From assembly GCA_009886125.1 (NCBI GenBank), contig VFJK01000027.1:1-64000 (forward strand): DNA of 64,000 bases, given 5' to 3'. The notes below the pieces were generated by a model that saw nothing but the letters and a program-made list of their open reading frames with translations, searched no databases and had not been told where the DNA came from. Shown here piece by piece: positions 15,862 to 24,612 of the stretch (within the stretch, counting starts at the first letter, position 1; each line of letters starts with the position of its first letter). The translations under genes and the position numbers were made by a program. The stretch is from Geobacter sp. Its GTDB lineage: Bacteria; Desulfobacterota; Desulfuromonadia; Geobacterales; DSM-12255.

Positions 15862-18369
15862 CTATTTGATAGCGTGCGCCGGAGTGGCTGACAGCCTCCA
15901 GATCTCGTCATTATACTCTGCTATGGTCCGGTCAGTAGAAAAGCGTCCGCTGCAGGCACTGTTGAGAATACTCATCCGCACCCATCGGTCCATATCTCTG
16001 TAGGCCTTTGCTGCGCGTTCCTGTGCCGCTACATACGAGGGGAAATCCGCGGCAGTCAGCCAGGGGTCGTCTGGGCTCAGGATCGCATGCAGGATCGGCT
16101 GGAACAGGTCCGGTTCGAACATGTTGAAATGTCCTTTCTGCAGGAGCTGGATGACTCTTTGCAGATTCCTGTCACTCTCGATGACAGCGAGTGGATTGTA
16201 AGCCTTGCGGGTCTCTTCCACCTCTTCAGCGGTCAGACCGAACATGAAAAAGTTTTCGTCACCGACCTCTTCGCGGATCTCGATATTTGCACCGTCAAGC
16301 GTGCCGATCGTGATCGCTCCGTTCATCATGAATTTCATGTTGCCGGTGCCCGATGCCTCCTTGCCGGCGGTCGAGATCTGCTCTGAAAGATCTGTCCCGG
16401 GGCAGATGATCTCCATGGCCGAAACCCGGTAGTTAGGGAGGAAGGCGACTTTCAGCCGGTAACCGATGTCAGGATCGCTGTTCACCACTTTGGCGACATT
16501 GTTTATCAGTTTTATAATCAGTTTCGCCATGAAGTAGCCGGGAGCCGCCTTGCCGCCGATCAGAACGCAGCGGTTTGTCCACTCAGCCGTATCTCCCCGT
16601 TTTATACGGTCGTACAGATGTATGACGTGCAGGATGTTCAGGAGCTGTCGTTTGTATTCGTGGATCCTTTTGACCTGTACATCGAAAAGCGAGTCCGGGC
16701 TGAAGATGACACCGCACTCTTCCAGAACGAGCGCGGCAAGCCGCTCCTTGTTTGCCCGCTTCACACTATGCCAGTGATTGCGAAACTTATGATCGTCAGC
16801 GAGCGGAGCTATCGCCGCGATCTGTTTCAGATCCCTGACCCATTCCTTACCGATGGTCTTTTCAAGAAGATGCCGCAGGTCAGGATTGCACCAGGAGAGC
16901 CAGCGACGGGGGGTTACGCCGTTCGTCTTGTTGTTGAATTTTTTCGGCCAGAGTTCATAAAAGTCCCTGAAAAGGCCTTCGGTAAGGAGTTTCGAATGGA
17001 GAGCCGCAACCCCGTTGACGGAAAAGCTGCCGACTATTGCCAGATATGCCATCCTGACCTGCGGTACGTCGCCCTCCTCGATGATCGACATGTTTTTTTG
17101 CTTCTCGATATCGCCCGGCCAATGTTGTGAGACCTCTGCCAGGAAGCGGGCATTGATCTCGAGGATGATATCGAGAAGCCGCGGCAGAAGACGTCTGAAA
17201 AGCTCCAAAGGCCACTTTTCCAGGGCCTCGGGGAGCAGCGTGTGATTGGTGTATGCCATGGTCCTGCCGGTGATTTCCCAGGCCCTGTTCCACGATAATC
17301 CGTGCTCATCCATGAGAAGCCGCATCAGTTCGGGGACGGCACAGCTCGGGTGCGTGTCGTTGAGCTGAAAGACATTCATTTTGGCAAATCCGGAAAAATC
17401 ACCTTTCTTCACCACCATCCATCGGGCAAGGACATCCTGGATGCTCGCCGAGGCCAGAAAATACTGCTGCTTCAGCCGGAGCTCCTTGCCGTTTTCGCTG
17501 GCATCATTGGGATAGAGGACCATGGTGATGTTTTCAGCGGCATTCTTGGTAGCAACGGATTCCGGATAGCTCCCGGCATTGAATTCGCCGAGATCGAACT
17601 CGTCGGTCGCCGCTGCTTTCCAGAGCCTGAGCGTGTTGACTGTCCCGTTCATGTAGCCGGGGATAGGGATGTCGTACGGGACTGCGAGGACATCGAGAGT
17701 GTCTACCCAATAAACACAGGGCTCTCCCGAGGCGTTATGGAAAAATTCGGTTCTTCCTCCAAAATGGACCTTCTGACTGTATTCAGGTCTCGACACCTCC
17801 CAGGGGCTGCTGCCGCGCAGCCAGTGGTCCGGCTCCTCGACCTGCCGGCCATGTTCGATCTTCTGGCGGAACATCCCGTATTCATACCTGATGCCGTACC
17901 CGGTCACCGGCAGCTGCAGGGTGGCACAACTGTCCAAAAAACAGGCTGCCAGCCTCCCCAGGCCGCCGTTGCCGAGTCCAGCATCCTGCTCTGCTTCGAC
18001 CAGGTCCTCAAGTTCCAGGCCGACAGAGTGGAGGGCGTCGCTGATCTCTTCCGTAATGCCCAGGCTCAGGGCGGCATTGCCGAGAGTCCGCCCCATAAGA
18101 AATTCGAGCGACAGGTAGTAGCCGCGCTTGCAGTCACTCTCTTCGTAAGCGTAACGGGTATTTTTCCAGCGTTCCATCAAGCGGTCGCGCACCGTCAGAG
18201 CCAGTGCAAGATAATGATAGTGGGCAGAGCGGCAGTATTTGTCCCGGCCGAGATTGTGCGTGAAGTAGTGGCGGAATCCCCGGACAAGACCGGCTATATC
18301 CATGGAGAGTGGCGGGGCATTTGTCAGCCCCGGGCTGTATATTTTCTTTTTTTTCTTTGTTGCGGTCAT
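15862..18369 (-). CDS. glgP: Glycogen/alpha-glucan phosphorylase
   Basis: About 835 residues, the full length of a family GT35 phosphorylase, which releases glucose-1-phosphate from glycogen or maltodextrin. Recognisable sites are LGNGGLGRLAACFLDS near the N-terminus, the VQVKRIHEYKRQLLN segment, and the PLP-lysine region GKEASGTGNMKFMMNG. The track start is a TTG; GGAAGG sits ten bases before the ATG at 18369 (MTATKKKKK), which I prefer. The gene is divergent from greB across a 110-bp AT-rich gap and runs toward the PilZ gene. A 363-residue antisense ORF (17302-18393) is a shadow. Confidence 0.95.
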   Translation of the reverse strand: MTATKKKKKIYSPGLTNAPPLSMDIAGLVRGFRHYFTHNLGRDKYCRSAHYHYLALALTVRDRLMERWKNTRYAYEESDCKRGYYLSLEFLMGRTLGNAALSLGITEEISDALHSVGLELEDLVEAEQDAGLGNGGLGRLAACFLDSCATLQLPVTGYGIRYEYGMFRQKIEHGRQVEEPDHWLRGSSPWEVSRPEYSQKVHFGGRTEFFHNASGEPCVYWVDTLDVLAVPYDIPIPGYMNGTVNTLRLWKAAATDEFDLGEFNAGSYPESVATKNAAENITMVLYPNDASENGKELRLKQQYFLASASIQDVLARWMVVKKGDFSGFAKMNVFQLNDTHPSCAVPELMRLLMDEHGLSWNRAWEITGRTMAYTNHTLLPEALEKWPLELFRRLLPRLLDIILEINARFLAEVSQHWPGDIEKQKNMSIIEEGDVPQVRMAYLAIVGSFSVNGVAALHSKLLTEGLFRDFYELWPKKFNNKTNGVTPRRWLSWCNPDLRHLLEKTIGKEWVRDLKQIAAIAPLADDHKFRNHWHSVKRANKERLAALVLEECGVIFSPDSLFDVQVKRIHEYKRQLLNILHVIHLYDRIKRGDTAEWTNRCVLIGGKAAPGYFMAKLIIKLINNVAKVVNSDPDIGYRLKVAFLPNYRVSAMEIICPGTDLSEQISTAGKEASGTGNMKFMMNGAITIGTLDGANIEIREEVGDENFFMFGLTAEEVEETRKAYNPLAVIESDRNLQRVIQLLQKGHFNMFEPDLFQPILHAILSPDDPWLTAADFPSYVAAQERAAKAYRDMDRWVRMSILNSACSGRFSTDRTIAEYNDEIWRLSATPAHAIK

Positions 18370-18479
18370 CTCTGGCAATCCTTCCGTTTATGAGGTTTTC
18401 ATAGTATACCTGTAGCGATTAAACAATTATGTTACATCTTTTTTCCGTTTAGGCAATTTTTACCGCACAAGGAGTTGTA

Positions 18480-18947
18480 ATGACGAACCTTATCACAGCC
18501 GCCGGGCTGATAAAGCTGCAGGATGAATTCGATCACCTCTGGAGAGTGGAGCGCCCAAAGGTGGTACAGGGAGTTTCAGAAGCTGCTGCAGAGGGTGATC
18601 GTTCGGAGAACGCTGAGTATATTTACGGCAAGAAGAGGCTTCGGGAGATCGACCGCAAGTTGAAACACCTTGGAGGCAGGTTGAAAGTCCTGAAAGTTGC
18701 TGCGCCGCCGGCAAACCCGCAATCTGTCTCATTCGGCTGCTGGGTTACCTACGAGGAGGAAGAGGGGAGTGAACGGTGCTATCAACTGGTCGGAGCCGAT
18801 GAGTTTGATGTGTCAATCGGCCGGATAAGCGTGGATTCTCCCGTCGGTCAGGCCCTGCTGCAGAAGAAGATAGATGATGAGGTGACGATCCGCCGTCCTT
18901 CGGGGGAGTTGACAGTAGTGATAACCGGAATCAAGGGTGCGCTTTAG
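18480..18947 (+). CDS. greB: Transcription elongation factor GreB
   Basis: A 155-residue Gre factor. The N-terminal coiled coil carries the acidic tip that enters the RNA polymerase secondary channel (AEGDRSENAEYIYGKKRL), and the C-terminal FKBP-like domain includes RISVDSPVGQALL. The IYGKKRLREIDRKLKHL pattern favours GreB over GreA. AAGGAG precedes the ATG by five bases. Gre factors rescue backtracked polymerase by stimulating cleavage of the nascent RNA. It is divergent from glgP and probably monocistronic. Confidence 0.9.
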   Translation: MTNLITAAGLIKLQDEFDHLWRVERPKVVQGVSEAAAEGDRSENAEYIYGKKRLREIDRKLKHLGGRLKVLKVAAPPANPQSVSFGCWVTYEEEEGSERCYQLVGADEFDVSIGRISVDSPVGQALLQKKIDDEVTIRRPSGELTVVITGIKGAL

Positions 18948-19099
18948 CTTGCTGCAGCCACTTTTCGAAGGGGGTATAAAAGTTGAACGTCAGAATCTAA
19001 AATCATTTAACAAGATATTTTTCAGGGCTGATGCTTGAAATGAGACATTATTTTAAATAAAATACATTACATGATAATTTAAGGTAGTTACGGTAATTT

Positions 19100-20107
19100 A
19101 TGACCAGGCAACCAATCAGAAAAATAATTTGCTTTTCACTAGTATCGGTTCTGCTCATCGCTGTCGGCTGGTATTCCAATGTTTATTATGCAAACCACTC
19201 CTTCCATGCAGATAAGCGTATCAAGTTGAGAGGCTTTAAGTACATATCTCCCTTGCTTGATGTTGAGCTCCCTGAAGGATACGGTGTCAGGCATGAACCA
19301 ATACCGTTCAAATACAAGGTTAAACAATTTGTTGACCGACAAATTAAATCTGGCAAAGTCAAGGATTTGTCGGTTTATTACCGTGACCTTTCAGATGGTC
19401 CGTGGTTTGGAATCAATGAAAAGATTAAATATAACCCCGCCAGTATGATGAAAGTGCCCCTTATGATTACGTGGCTAAAACGAGCTGAGAAAGACCCGTC
19501 TATCCTGCAAAGGAAAATAACTTTTAAAGAGAATGCAATTAATGAACGACCGTATATATTAAATCCAGAGAAGACGCTAGAATCGGGGGTCAGTTATACA
19601 ATTGAAGAGCTTATCCGTTACATGGTTCAGTACTCTGACAACAGCTCATTGACGTTGCTCAGTTCTATTACTCCTGCTAGTGAGGTTAGATATGTCGTTG
19701 ATAATATGGATGTCGGCGGCGATCCAAATTCTAATGATTATAATGTCACGGTCAAAAGCTATTCAGGCTTTTTGCGTATTCTCTATAATGCTTCTTTCCT
19801 GAATAAAGAACTTTCAGAAAAGGCATTGGAATTCATGAGTTTGCAAGAATTTCCTTATGGTATCGAGGCAGGGATTCCGAAGGGAGTAAAGTTGGCATCA
19901 AAATTTGGTGAATTTTTCCCTGAGGGAAATCCTTATGAAATTCAACTCCACGAGTTTGGAATCGTATATCACCCGAAAGGGCCATATATACTCGGAGTCC
20001 TGACTCGAGGGAATAACTGGAAAGCTCAGGCAGAGATTATCAAGTCTGTTTCTGAAATTGTTTATAATTCAGTTAATGTGACAGTTACGGATGAATATCG
20101 GCGATAA
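19100..20107 (+). CDS. Class A beta-lactamase-like serine hydrolase, membrane-anchored
   Basis: A 335-residue protein with an N-terminal hydrophobic segment (about residues 8-26). It has the class A/PBP-like triad of motifs: SxxK in NPASMMKVPLM, SDN in VQYSDNSSLTLL, and KFG in LASKFGEFFPEG in place of KTG. No clear omega-loop ExxLN glutamate is apparent, so beta-lactam hydrolysis should not be assumed; a peptidoglycan or other amide/ester hydrolase is equally likely. The gene is visibly more AT-rich than glgP, greB and fumC around it, which suggests acquisition by transfer. The ribosome-binding site is weak (AAGGTAG). Confidence 0.75.
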   Translation: MTRQPIRKIICFSLVSVLLIAVGWYSNVYYANHSFHADKRIKLRGFKYISPLLDVELPEGYGVRHEPIPFKYKVKQFVDRQIKSGKVKDLSVYYRDLSDGPWFGINEKIKYNPASMMKVPLMITWLKRAEKDPSILQRKITFKENAINERPYILNPEKTLESGVSYTIEELIRYMVQYSDNSSLTLLSSITPASEVRYVVDNMDVGGDPNSNDYNVTVKSYSGFLRILYNASFLNKELSEKALEFMSLQEFPYGIEAGIPKGVKLASKFGEFFPEGNPYEIQLHEFGIVYHPKGPYILGVLTRGNNWKAQAEIIKSVSEIVYNSVNVTVTDEYRR

Positions 20108-20168
20108 AAAATTGCATTAAAATATTCTCCCAAACTAGGGCACGGCTTGAAAGAGTTGATATTCCGCA

Positions 20169-20204
20169 CCAAAGCTAGGCACTTAGCCAGTTTAGTGCCT
20201 TTGG
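20169..20204. other. Hairpin upstream of the CBS-GGDEF gene
   Basis: AGGCACT and AGTGCCT form a 7-bp stem extended by CCAAA/TTTGG across a three-base bulge. It lies 30 bases before the start of the CBS-GGDEF gene. It could be the terminator of the serine hydrolase gene or a leader structure. It has no U tract. Confidence 0.35.
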
Positions 20205-20234
20205 AGAAAAGCTGATAATCAGGAAGAGGACCCT

Positions 20235-21974
20235 ATGACCTTATCGATCCATAAATCCAGAATCGGCCAGATAGTTTCGCGGCATGTTGTGACGGTTGCT
20301 CCGGAGACATCACTGCTGGAAGCCATAGCAATCATGGCCAAAGCCAGAATCAGCTGCCTCGTTGTCGCGGAAAAGAAGAAGCCCATCGGCATCTTTACCG
20401 AACGGGACCTTGTCAGGGCGGTCGCCCGTCATACAGCTCTGGGGGAGTTGCCGATACGCGAACTGATGACCAGCCCGGTGGTCACCATCCATGGCAAAGT
20501 CAATCTTTTTGAAGCATACAGCATCATGCTTTCCAACAAGATCCGTCACCATATCGTGGTCGACAGTTCCGGCAGGATCATGGGGGTTATGAGCCAGTCC
20601 GACCTGATTAATGTGCTCGGGCTGGAATATTTCGTGGAAATGCGTCTGATTGAACAGATCATGACCTCAAATGTCATGACCATCCCCCTGCATCTGAATC
20701 TCGGCGAGGCCCTTTCCCGGATGGCCGTTGCGGGGATCAGCTGCATGGTGGTGGTTGACGGGAAGAGTCCCGTCGGTATTCTGACCGAACGGGATGCAGT
20801 CAGGCTGGTGTCAGAGGGTATCGATCCTGATACGGTGCTGATAGGCCCGCTCATGAGCAGGCCGGTACTGACGGTGCAGCTCGGCACGACACTCCATAAG
20901 GCTGCCCTGCTCATGAAGCAGGAGAAGATACGCCACATCGTGGTGGTGGATGAGAAGGGCGACATTGCCGGCATCGTTACCCAGACCGATATCATCAAAG
21001 GGCTCGAAGGGAAGTACATCGAGGCGCTTAAGGAGATAATCCGGGAGAAGGAGGATGTCTTCCGGCAGACCGCTCAGGAACTCCTTGACAAGACCTTCTA
21101 CCTTGACAACATTCTTAACTCCTCCATCGACATGGCAATTGTTGCCACTGACAGCGATTTCCTGATCAAATATTTCAACCCGGTGGCAGAAAAAGTGTTC
21201 AATCAAAGCCCTGCCGCCGCCATCGGCCGTTCCGCTCTGAAGCTTTACGATATGGGGAGTGCTGCCGGAGCCTACCTGGGACGAGCGCTGAAGATCGTTC
21301 ACCGAAGGGGAAAACACGATTTTGCCACTGAAATCACGCGTAAAGGGCAGACCCGTTTCTATCAGGGGACACTCTCCAGCATCCTCGATCGGCAGAAAAA
21401 GCTGGTGGGTTATGTCCTGATGCTGCAGGACGTAACCGAGCGGCGGGAACAGGAGCGGACCATTCATCATATGGCCTATCACGATGCCCTGACCAGCCTC
21501 CCAAACCGGATACTGCTTGGCGACCGCCTCGCCCAGGCGCTGACAACGGCAAAACGGAACTCCACTGCCGGGGCATTGATGATCCTCGATCTCGACCGTT
21601 TCAAGGACATCAACGACACCCTCGGGCACAGTACCGGCGACGCGCTTTTGAAGAGTGTGAGCAGCCGGCTGGCAGGTATTTTGCGCAAGAGCGACACAGT
21701 CTCACGAATGGGGGGAGACGAATTCGTGCTGCTGCTGCCGACAATCGCCAGCAGCGAAAGTTCGGCCGTGATTGCAGGAAAGATCGTGCGTGCCTTCCGC
21801 AAGCCGTTCTTCTGTGACGGCCACACCCTGAAAGTGACGGCCAGTATCGGTATTGCCAACTTTCCGGAGGATGGCGACGATGCTGAAACGGTCCTGAAGA
21901 ATGCCGATATCGCCCTTTACCGGGTGAAGGAGTCGGGCCGGAACAACTTCCAGCGGTATACTTCCTCGGAATGA
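20235..21974 (+). CDS. Diguanylate cyclase with four CBS repeats and a PAS domain
   Basis: A 579-residue cytoplasmic signalling protein. Residues 10-260 hold four CBS motifs as two Bateman modules (for example MTSPVVTIHG, MTSNVMTIPL, MSRPVLTVQL), which normally bind adenine nucleotides. A PAS domain follows at about 285-400 (ILNSSIDMAIVATDSDFLI). A GGDEF domain fills the rest, with an intact RMGGDEF active site near residue 495 and an RxxD inhibitory site (RKSD) five residues before it. It should make c-di-GMP and be feedback-inhibited. There is no membrane span. The combination suggests that energy state controls c-di-GMP. A PilZ receptor is encoded 4.5 kb away. Confidence 0.9.
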   Translation: MTLSIHKSRIGQIVSRHVVTVAPETSLLEAIAIMAKARISCLVVAEKKKPIGIFTERDLVRAVARHTALGELPIRELMTSPVVTIHGKVNLFEAYSIMLSNKIRHHIVVDSSGRIMGVMSQSDLINVLGLEYFVEMRLIEQIMTSNVMTIPLHLNLGEALSRMAVAGISCMVVVDGKSPVGILTERDAVRLVSEGIDPDTVLIGPLMSRPVLTVQLGTTLHKAALLMKQEKIRHIVVVDEKGDIAGIVTQTDIIKGLEGKYIEALKEIIREKEDVFRQTAQELLDKTFYLDNILNSSIDMAIVATDSDFLIKYFNPVAEKVFNQSPAAAIGRSALKLYDMGSAAGAYLGRALKIVHRRGKHDFATEITRKGQTRFYQGTLSSILDRQKKLVGYVLMLQDVTERREQERTIHHMAYHDALTSLPNRILLGDRLAQALTTAKRNSTAGALMILDLDRFKDINDTLGHSTGDALLKSVSSRLAGILRKSDTVSRMGGDEFVLLLPTIASSESSAVIAGKIVRAFRKPFFCDGHTLKVTASIGIANFPEDGDDAETVLKNADIALYRVKESGRNNFQRYTSSE

Positions 21975-22013
21975 CTGCAGTCAGGTACTGTTCGATGATC
22001 GGAGCTCAACAGC

Positions 22014-23435
22014 ATGGAGGATAGCGGTGTGACGGAACAGTCAACGGACAGAGAGGTCCGCATCGAATCGGACAGCATGGGAAAGATAGAAGTCCCGGCA
22101 GCTGTCTACTGGGGAGCGCAGACGCAGAGGGCACTTGTGCATTTCAAGATCGGCAGCGAGCGGATGCCGCTTGAGGTGGTCAGGGCGATGGGAATACTGA
22201 AGAAAGCTGCTGCTTCGGTCAACATGGCGCTGGGGCTTCTCCCTCTAGATAAAGGGGGACTGATACTCCTGGCAGCTGAGGAGGTCATCTCCGGGGCGCT
22301 TGACGACCACTTTCCGTTGCCGGTATGGCAGACCGGCAGCGGGACACAGAGTAACATGAACGTGAATGAGGTCATCTCGAACCGGGCCATTCAGCTCTCT
22401 GGCGGAACCATGGGGAGCAAGGTCCCGATCCACCCGAACGATCATGTCAACATGTCACAATCTTCCAACGATACCTTCCCGACGGCCATGCATATCGCGG
22501 CTGCCCAGCGGGTTGTGACTGCTCTGATCCCGGCCGTCAAGAGGCTTCATGCATCCATTACGGCAAAAGCGCTGGAGTTCAGTGACGTTGTCAAGATCGG
22601 GAGGACCCATCTGCAGGACGCGGTTCCGCTGACTGTCGGGCAGGAGATGTCCGGATGGGCCAGCCTTCTGGAGCGGGATATAAAGCGCCTTGAAGCTTCA
22701 GTTGACGATCTCTTTGATCTTGCCATAGGCGGTACAGCTGTTGGCACCGGTCTGAACGCCCCTCCGGGTTTTGCAGAAATGACGGCAGCAAAGATCGCCG
22801 AGCTTACCGGCCTCCCTTTTCGCTCGCATCCGAACAAGTTTGCCGCACTCTCGGCACATGACGAACTGCTCTCTGCACACGGCGCAGTGACAACGCTTGC
22901 TGCTTCGCTCATGAAGATCGCCAATGATATCCGCTGGCTGGCTTCCGGCCCGCGCTGCGGGCTGGGAGAGCTTCATCTGCCCGAGAACGAACCGGGGTCA
23001 TCCATCATGCCGGGGAAGATTAATCCGACGCAGTGCGAAGCTATGACCATGGTTACGGTCCAGGTTCACGGCAATAATGCCGCAATCACGTTTGCCGGTT
23101 CGCAGGGAAATTTTGAACTGAATGTCTTCAAGCCGGTCATCATTTACAACTTCCTCCAGTCGGTCAATCTGCTGACCGATGCCTGCTGCTCATTTACGGA
23201 ACATCTTCTGGAAGGTCTGACCATCAATCGAGCAGCGATACAAAAACACCTCGATAACTCGCTGATGCTCGTTACGGCCCTGTCATCGCGGATCGGCTAT
23301 GACCGGGCAGCAGAGATCGCCCATACTGCCCTGCACGAGGGGTTGACGCTTCGGGGCGCCTGCCTGAAGCTGGGATTTCTAACCGGTGAGGAGTTTGATG
23401 ATCTGGTGAAGCCGGAGAAGATGATTGGGGTGTAA
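22014..23435 (+). CDS. fumC: Class II fumarate hydratase
   Basis: A 473-residue fumarase of the aspartase/fumarase superfamily. Family landmarks are WGAQTQRA, the [15 protein letters not shown] segment, [30 protein letters not shown] and the mobile signature loop [16 protein letters not shown]. It interconverts fumarate and malate in the TCA cycle. Two starts are possible: the ATG at 22014 (GGAG nine bases upstream) and a GTG at 22029 preceded by GGAGG; the second gives a more usual N-terminus. It probably stands in its own transcription unit after the CBS-GGDEF gene. Confidence 0.95.
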   Translation: MEDSGVTEQSTDREVRIESDSMGKIEVPAAVYWGAQTQRALVHFKIGSERMPLEVVRAMGILKKAAASVNMALGLLPLDKGGLILLAAEEVISGALDDHFPLPVWQTGSGTQSNMNVNEVISNRAIQLSGGTMGSKVPIHPNDHVNMSQSSNDTFPTAMHIAAAQRVVTALIPAVKRLHASITAKALEFSDVVKIGRTHLQDAVPLTVGQEMSGWASLLERDIKRLEASVDDLFDLAIGGTAVGTGLNAPPGFAEMTAAKIAELTGLPFRSHPNKFAALSAHDELLSAHGAVTTLAASLMKIANDIRWLASGPRCGLGELHLPENEPGSSIMPGKINPTQCEAMTMVTVQVHGNNAAITFAGSQGNFELNVFKPVIIYNFLQSVNLLTDACCSFTEHLLEGLTINRAAIQKHLDNSLMLVTALSSRIGYDRAAEIAHTALHEGLTLRGACLKLGFLTGEEFDDLVKPEKMIGV

Positions 23436-23516
23436 GGGAGTGAAGATTTAGATTTACGCGTCAAAACTGATATTTTCCCTGATAATGCGGTGAGGAAATG
23501 AGTTTGGAGGTATTGA

Positions 23517-24164
23517 GTGACTGAGAAAATGACCTTTCTTCGAAATTATGATTATGATGTTTGTCTTGCAAATGGAAAAATATGGACAGTGCAAGAGGCG
23601 CTCGAATACCTTGCCGCTTATTTGGCAAACAAAGAGAGCTGGTACACCAGAGAAGATGCATACAAAGGATTCTTAAGCATTAGAAGCCAGCTTTTCAGCG
23701 CGGTGAAGCAGAGCATCGATGAGGGAAGTCTGATTATAGATGAAGAGTATCATAAGGGTTGTAATGGTGAGTCAGGCACAGGTCAGTATGAAATAAATTT
23801 TGAAAAATCTACGGTTCGACCATTTATGTTTATTAACTGGGCGCTGGCTAATAATATCGAAATGCCGGTCCAGTTTGAAAAGTATACGGACATCAAAAAA
23901 CGTGCCAAATCCGGCTATTTTGAAGGATTAGGTCTCAAGAGAACTACTATCCATCACGAAAGATGCAGGGCTGTCGCCGAGTTGCTCTGGAGCCAGGAAC
24001 CCGAGATAACAATTGCCGAGATGGCCCGGAGAGGTGAAATAATTCAAATCGGCTGCGAGGGACTTGAGTACGATATGAGAACCATCAGCAGATGGTTGTC
24101 CAGCCTCAAGGCTGACAGAAGGCCGGGACGGCAACGGAAAAAGAATGCTTCGGACGCCGGTTGA
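23517..24164 (+). CDS. Unknown protein with a possible DNA-binding C-terminus
   Basis: A 215-residue protein I do not recognise. GGAGG precedes the GTG start by six bases. The N-terminal half (LANGKIWTVQEALEYLAAYL) and a cysteine-containing segment near residue 80 have no motif I can name. Residues 155-205 look like a helix-turn-helix (ITIAEMARRGEIIQIG, then TISRWLSSLK) followed by a basic tail PGRQRKKN. This suggests a nucleic-acid-binding protein, perhaps of phage or plasmid origin, but that is inference. It stands alone between fumC and the cytochrome region. Confidence 0.6.
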   Translation: MTEKMTFLRNYDYDVCLANGKIWTVQEALEYLAAYLANKESWYTREDAYKGFLSIRSQLFSAVKQSIDEGSLIIDEEYHKGCNGESGTGQYEINFEKSTVRPFMFINWALANNIEMPVQFEKYTDIKKRAKSGYFEGLGLKRTTIHHERCRAVAELLWSQEPEITIAEMARRGEIIQIGCEGLEYDMRTISRWLSSLKADRRPGRQRKKNASDAG

Positions 24165-24440
24165 ACTGACCGTTCCTGAAAGAAAGTGGAGGAGATTCGG
24201 GAACCGTTTATTAACTGCCTATCGTGCTCCGAAGAGGAGCAAGTTTATCGGCGGTATGTAAAATAACAGAATTAACCGGTAAATAACAGGCAGTTACGTC
24301 ACTCTAATTTTGGTTTTAAAGAATCCGTTAATCATTTAACAGCTGCAAATGCGGCCAGTTTGTTAATTAAACAGGCAGTTGTGAAGGCTGCTTAAGAGAG
24401 AAAACGCTATTTTAATTAAATAAAAACTGTTTCTATTGGG
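24165..24440. other. AT-rich intergenic stretch before the giant cytochrome gene
   Basis: No ORF, RNA gene or c-di-GMP riboswitch consensus is visible. The sequence is AT-rich, with repeated TTAAT/ATTAA runs and the copies AACAGGCAGTT at about 24287 and 24369. Together with the promoter region that follows, it forms a 448-bp gap that probably regulates the cytochrome genes. Confidence 0.5.
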
Positions 24441-24456
24441 CGGCTTGATTGTTGCA
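24441..24456 (+). promoter_or_regulatory. Candidate sigma-54 promoter for the cytochrome cluster
   Basis: CGGCTTGATTGTTGCA matches the -24/-12 pattern (GG, ten bases, GC) and agrees with the fuller consensus at about 12 of 16 positions. It would start transcription about 145 bases upstream of the giant cytochrome ATG. A TATAAT lies at 24471-24476, so a sigma-70 promoter is an alternative. Confidence 0.45.
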
Positions 24457-24612
24457 TGAATATCCGAAGCTATAATTGCGCCATGAATAATTGTCGCTAA
24501 ACGATTTTTTCAGTTGAAAGCGCTTCGATTAAAAGCGTTACGATACACCTGCAGAGATCAGATTATACTAACAACATCTTAATGCTGCGTTATTTTTGGC
24601 AGGGAGGCAGTT

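Noticed and set aside
17302-18393. 363-residue plus-strand ORF
   Set aside because: It lies wholly antisense to glgP, whose motifs are unmistakable; the ORF has no ribosome-binding site or family features.
20811-21629. 272-residue minus-strand ORF
   Set aside because: Antisense shadow of the CBS-PAS-GGDEF gene.
24165-24612. c-di-GMP (GEMM) riboswitch before the cytochrome gene
   Set aside because: Such riboswitches are common before Geobacter cytochromes, so I looked for the conserved core; no matching sequence was found here or before the other two cytochromes.
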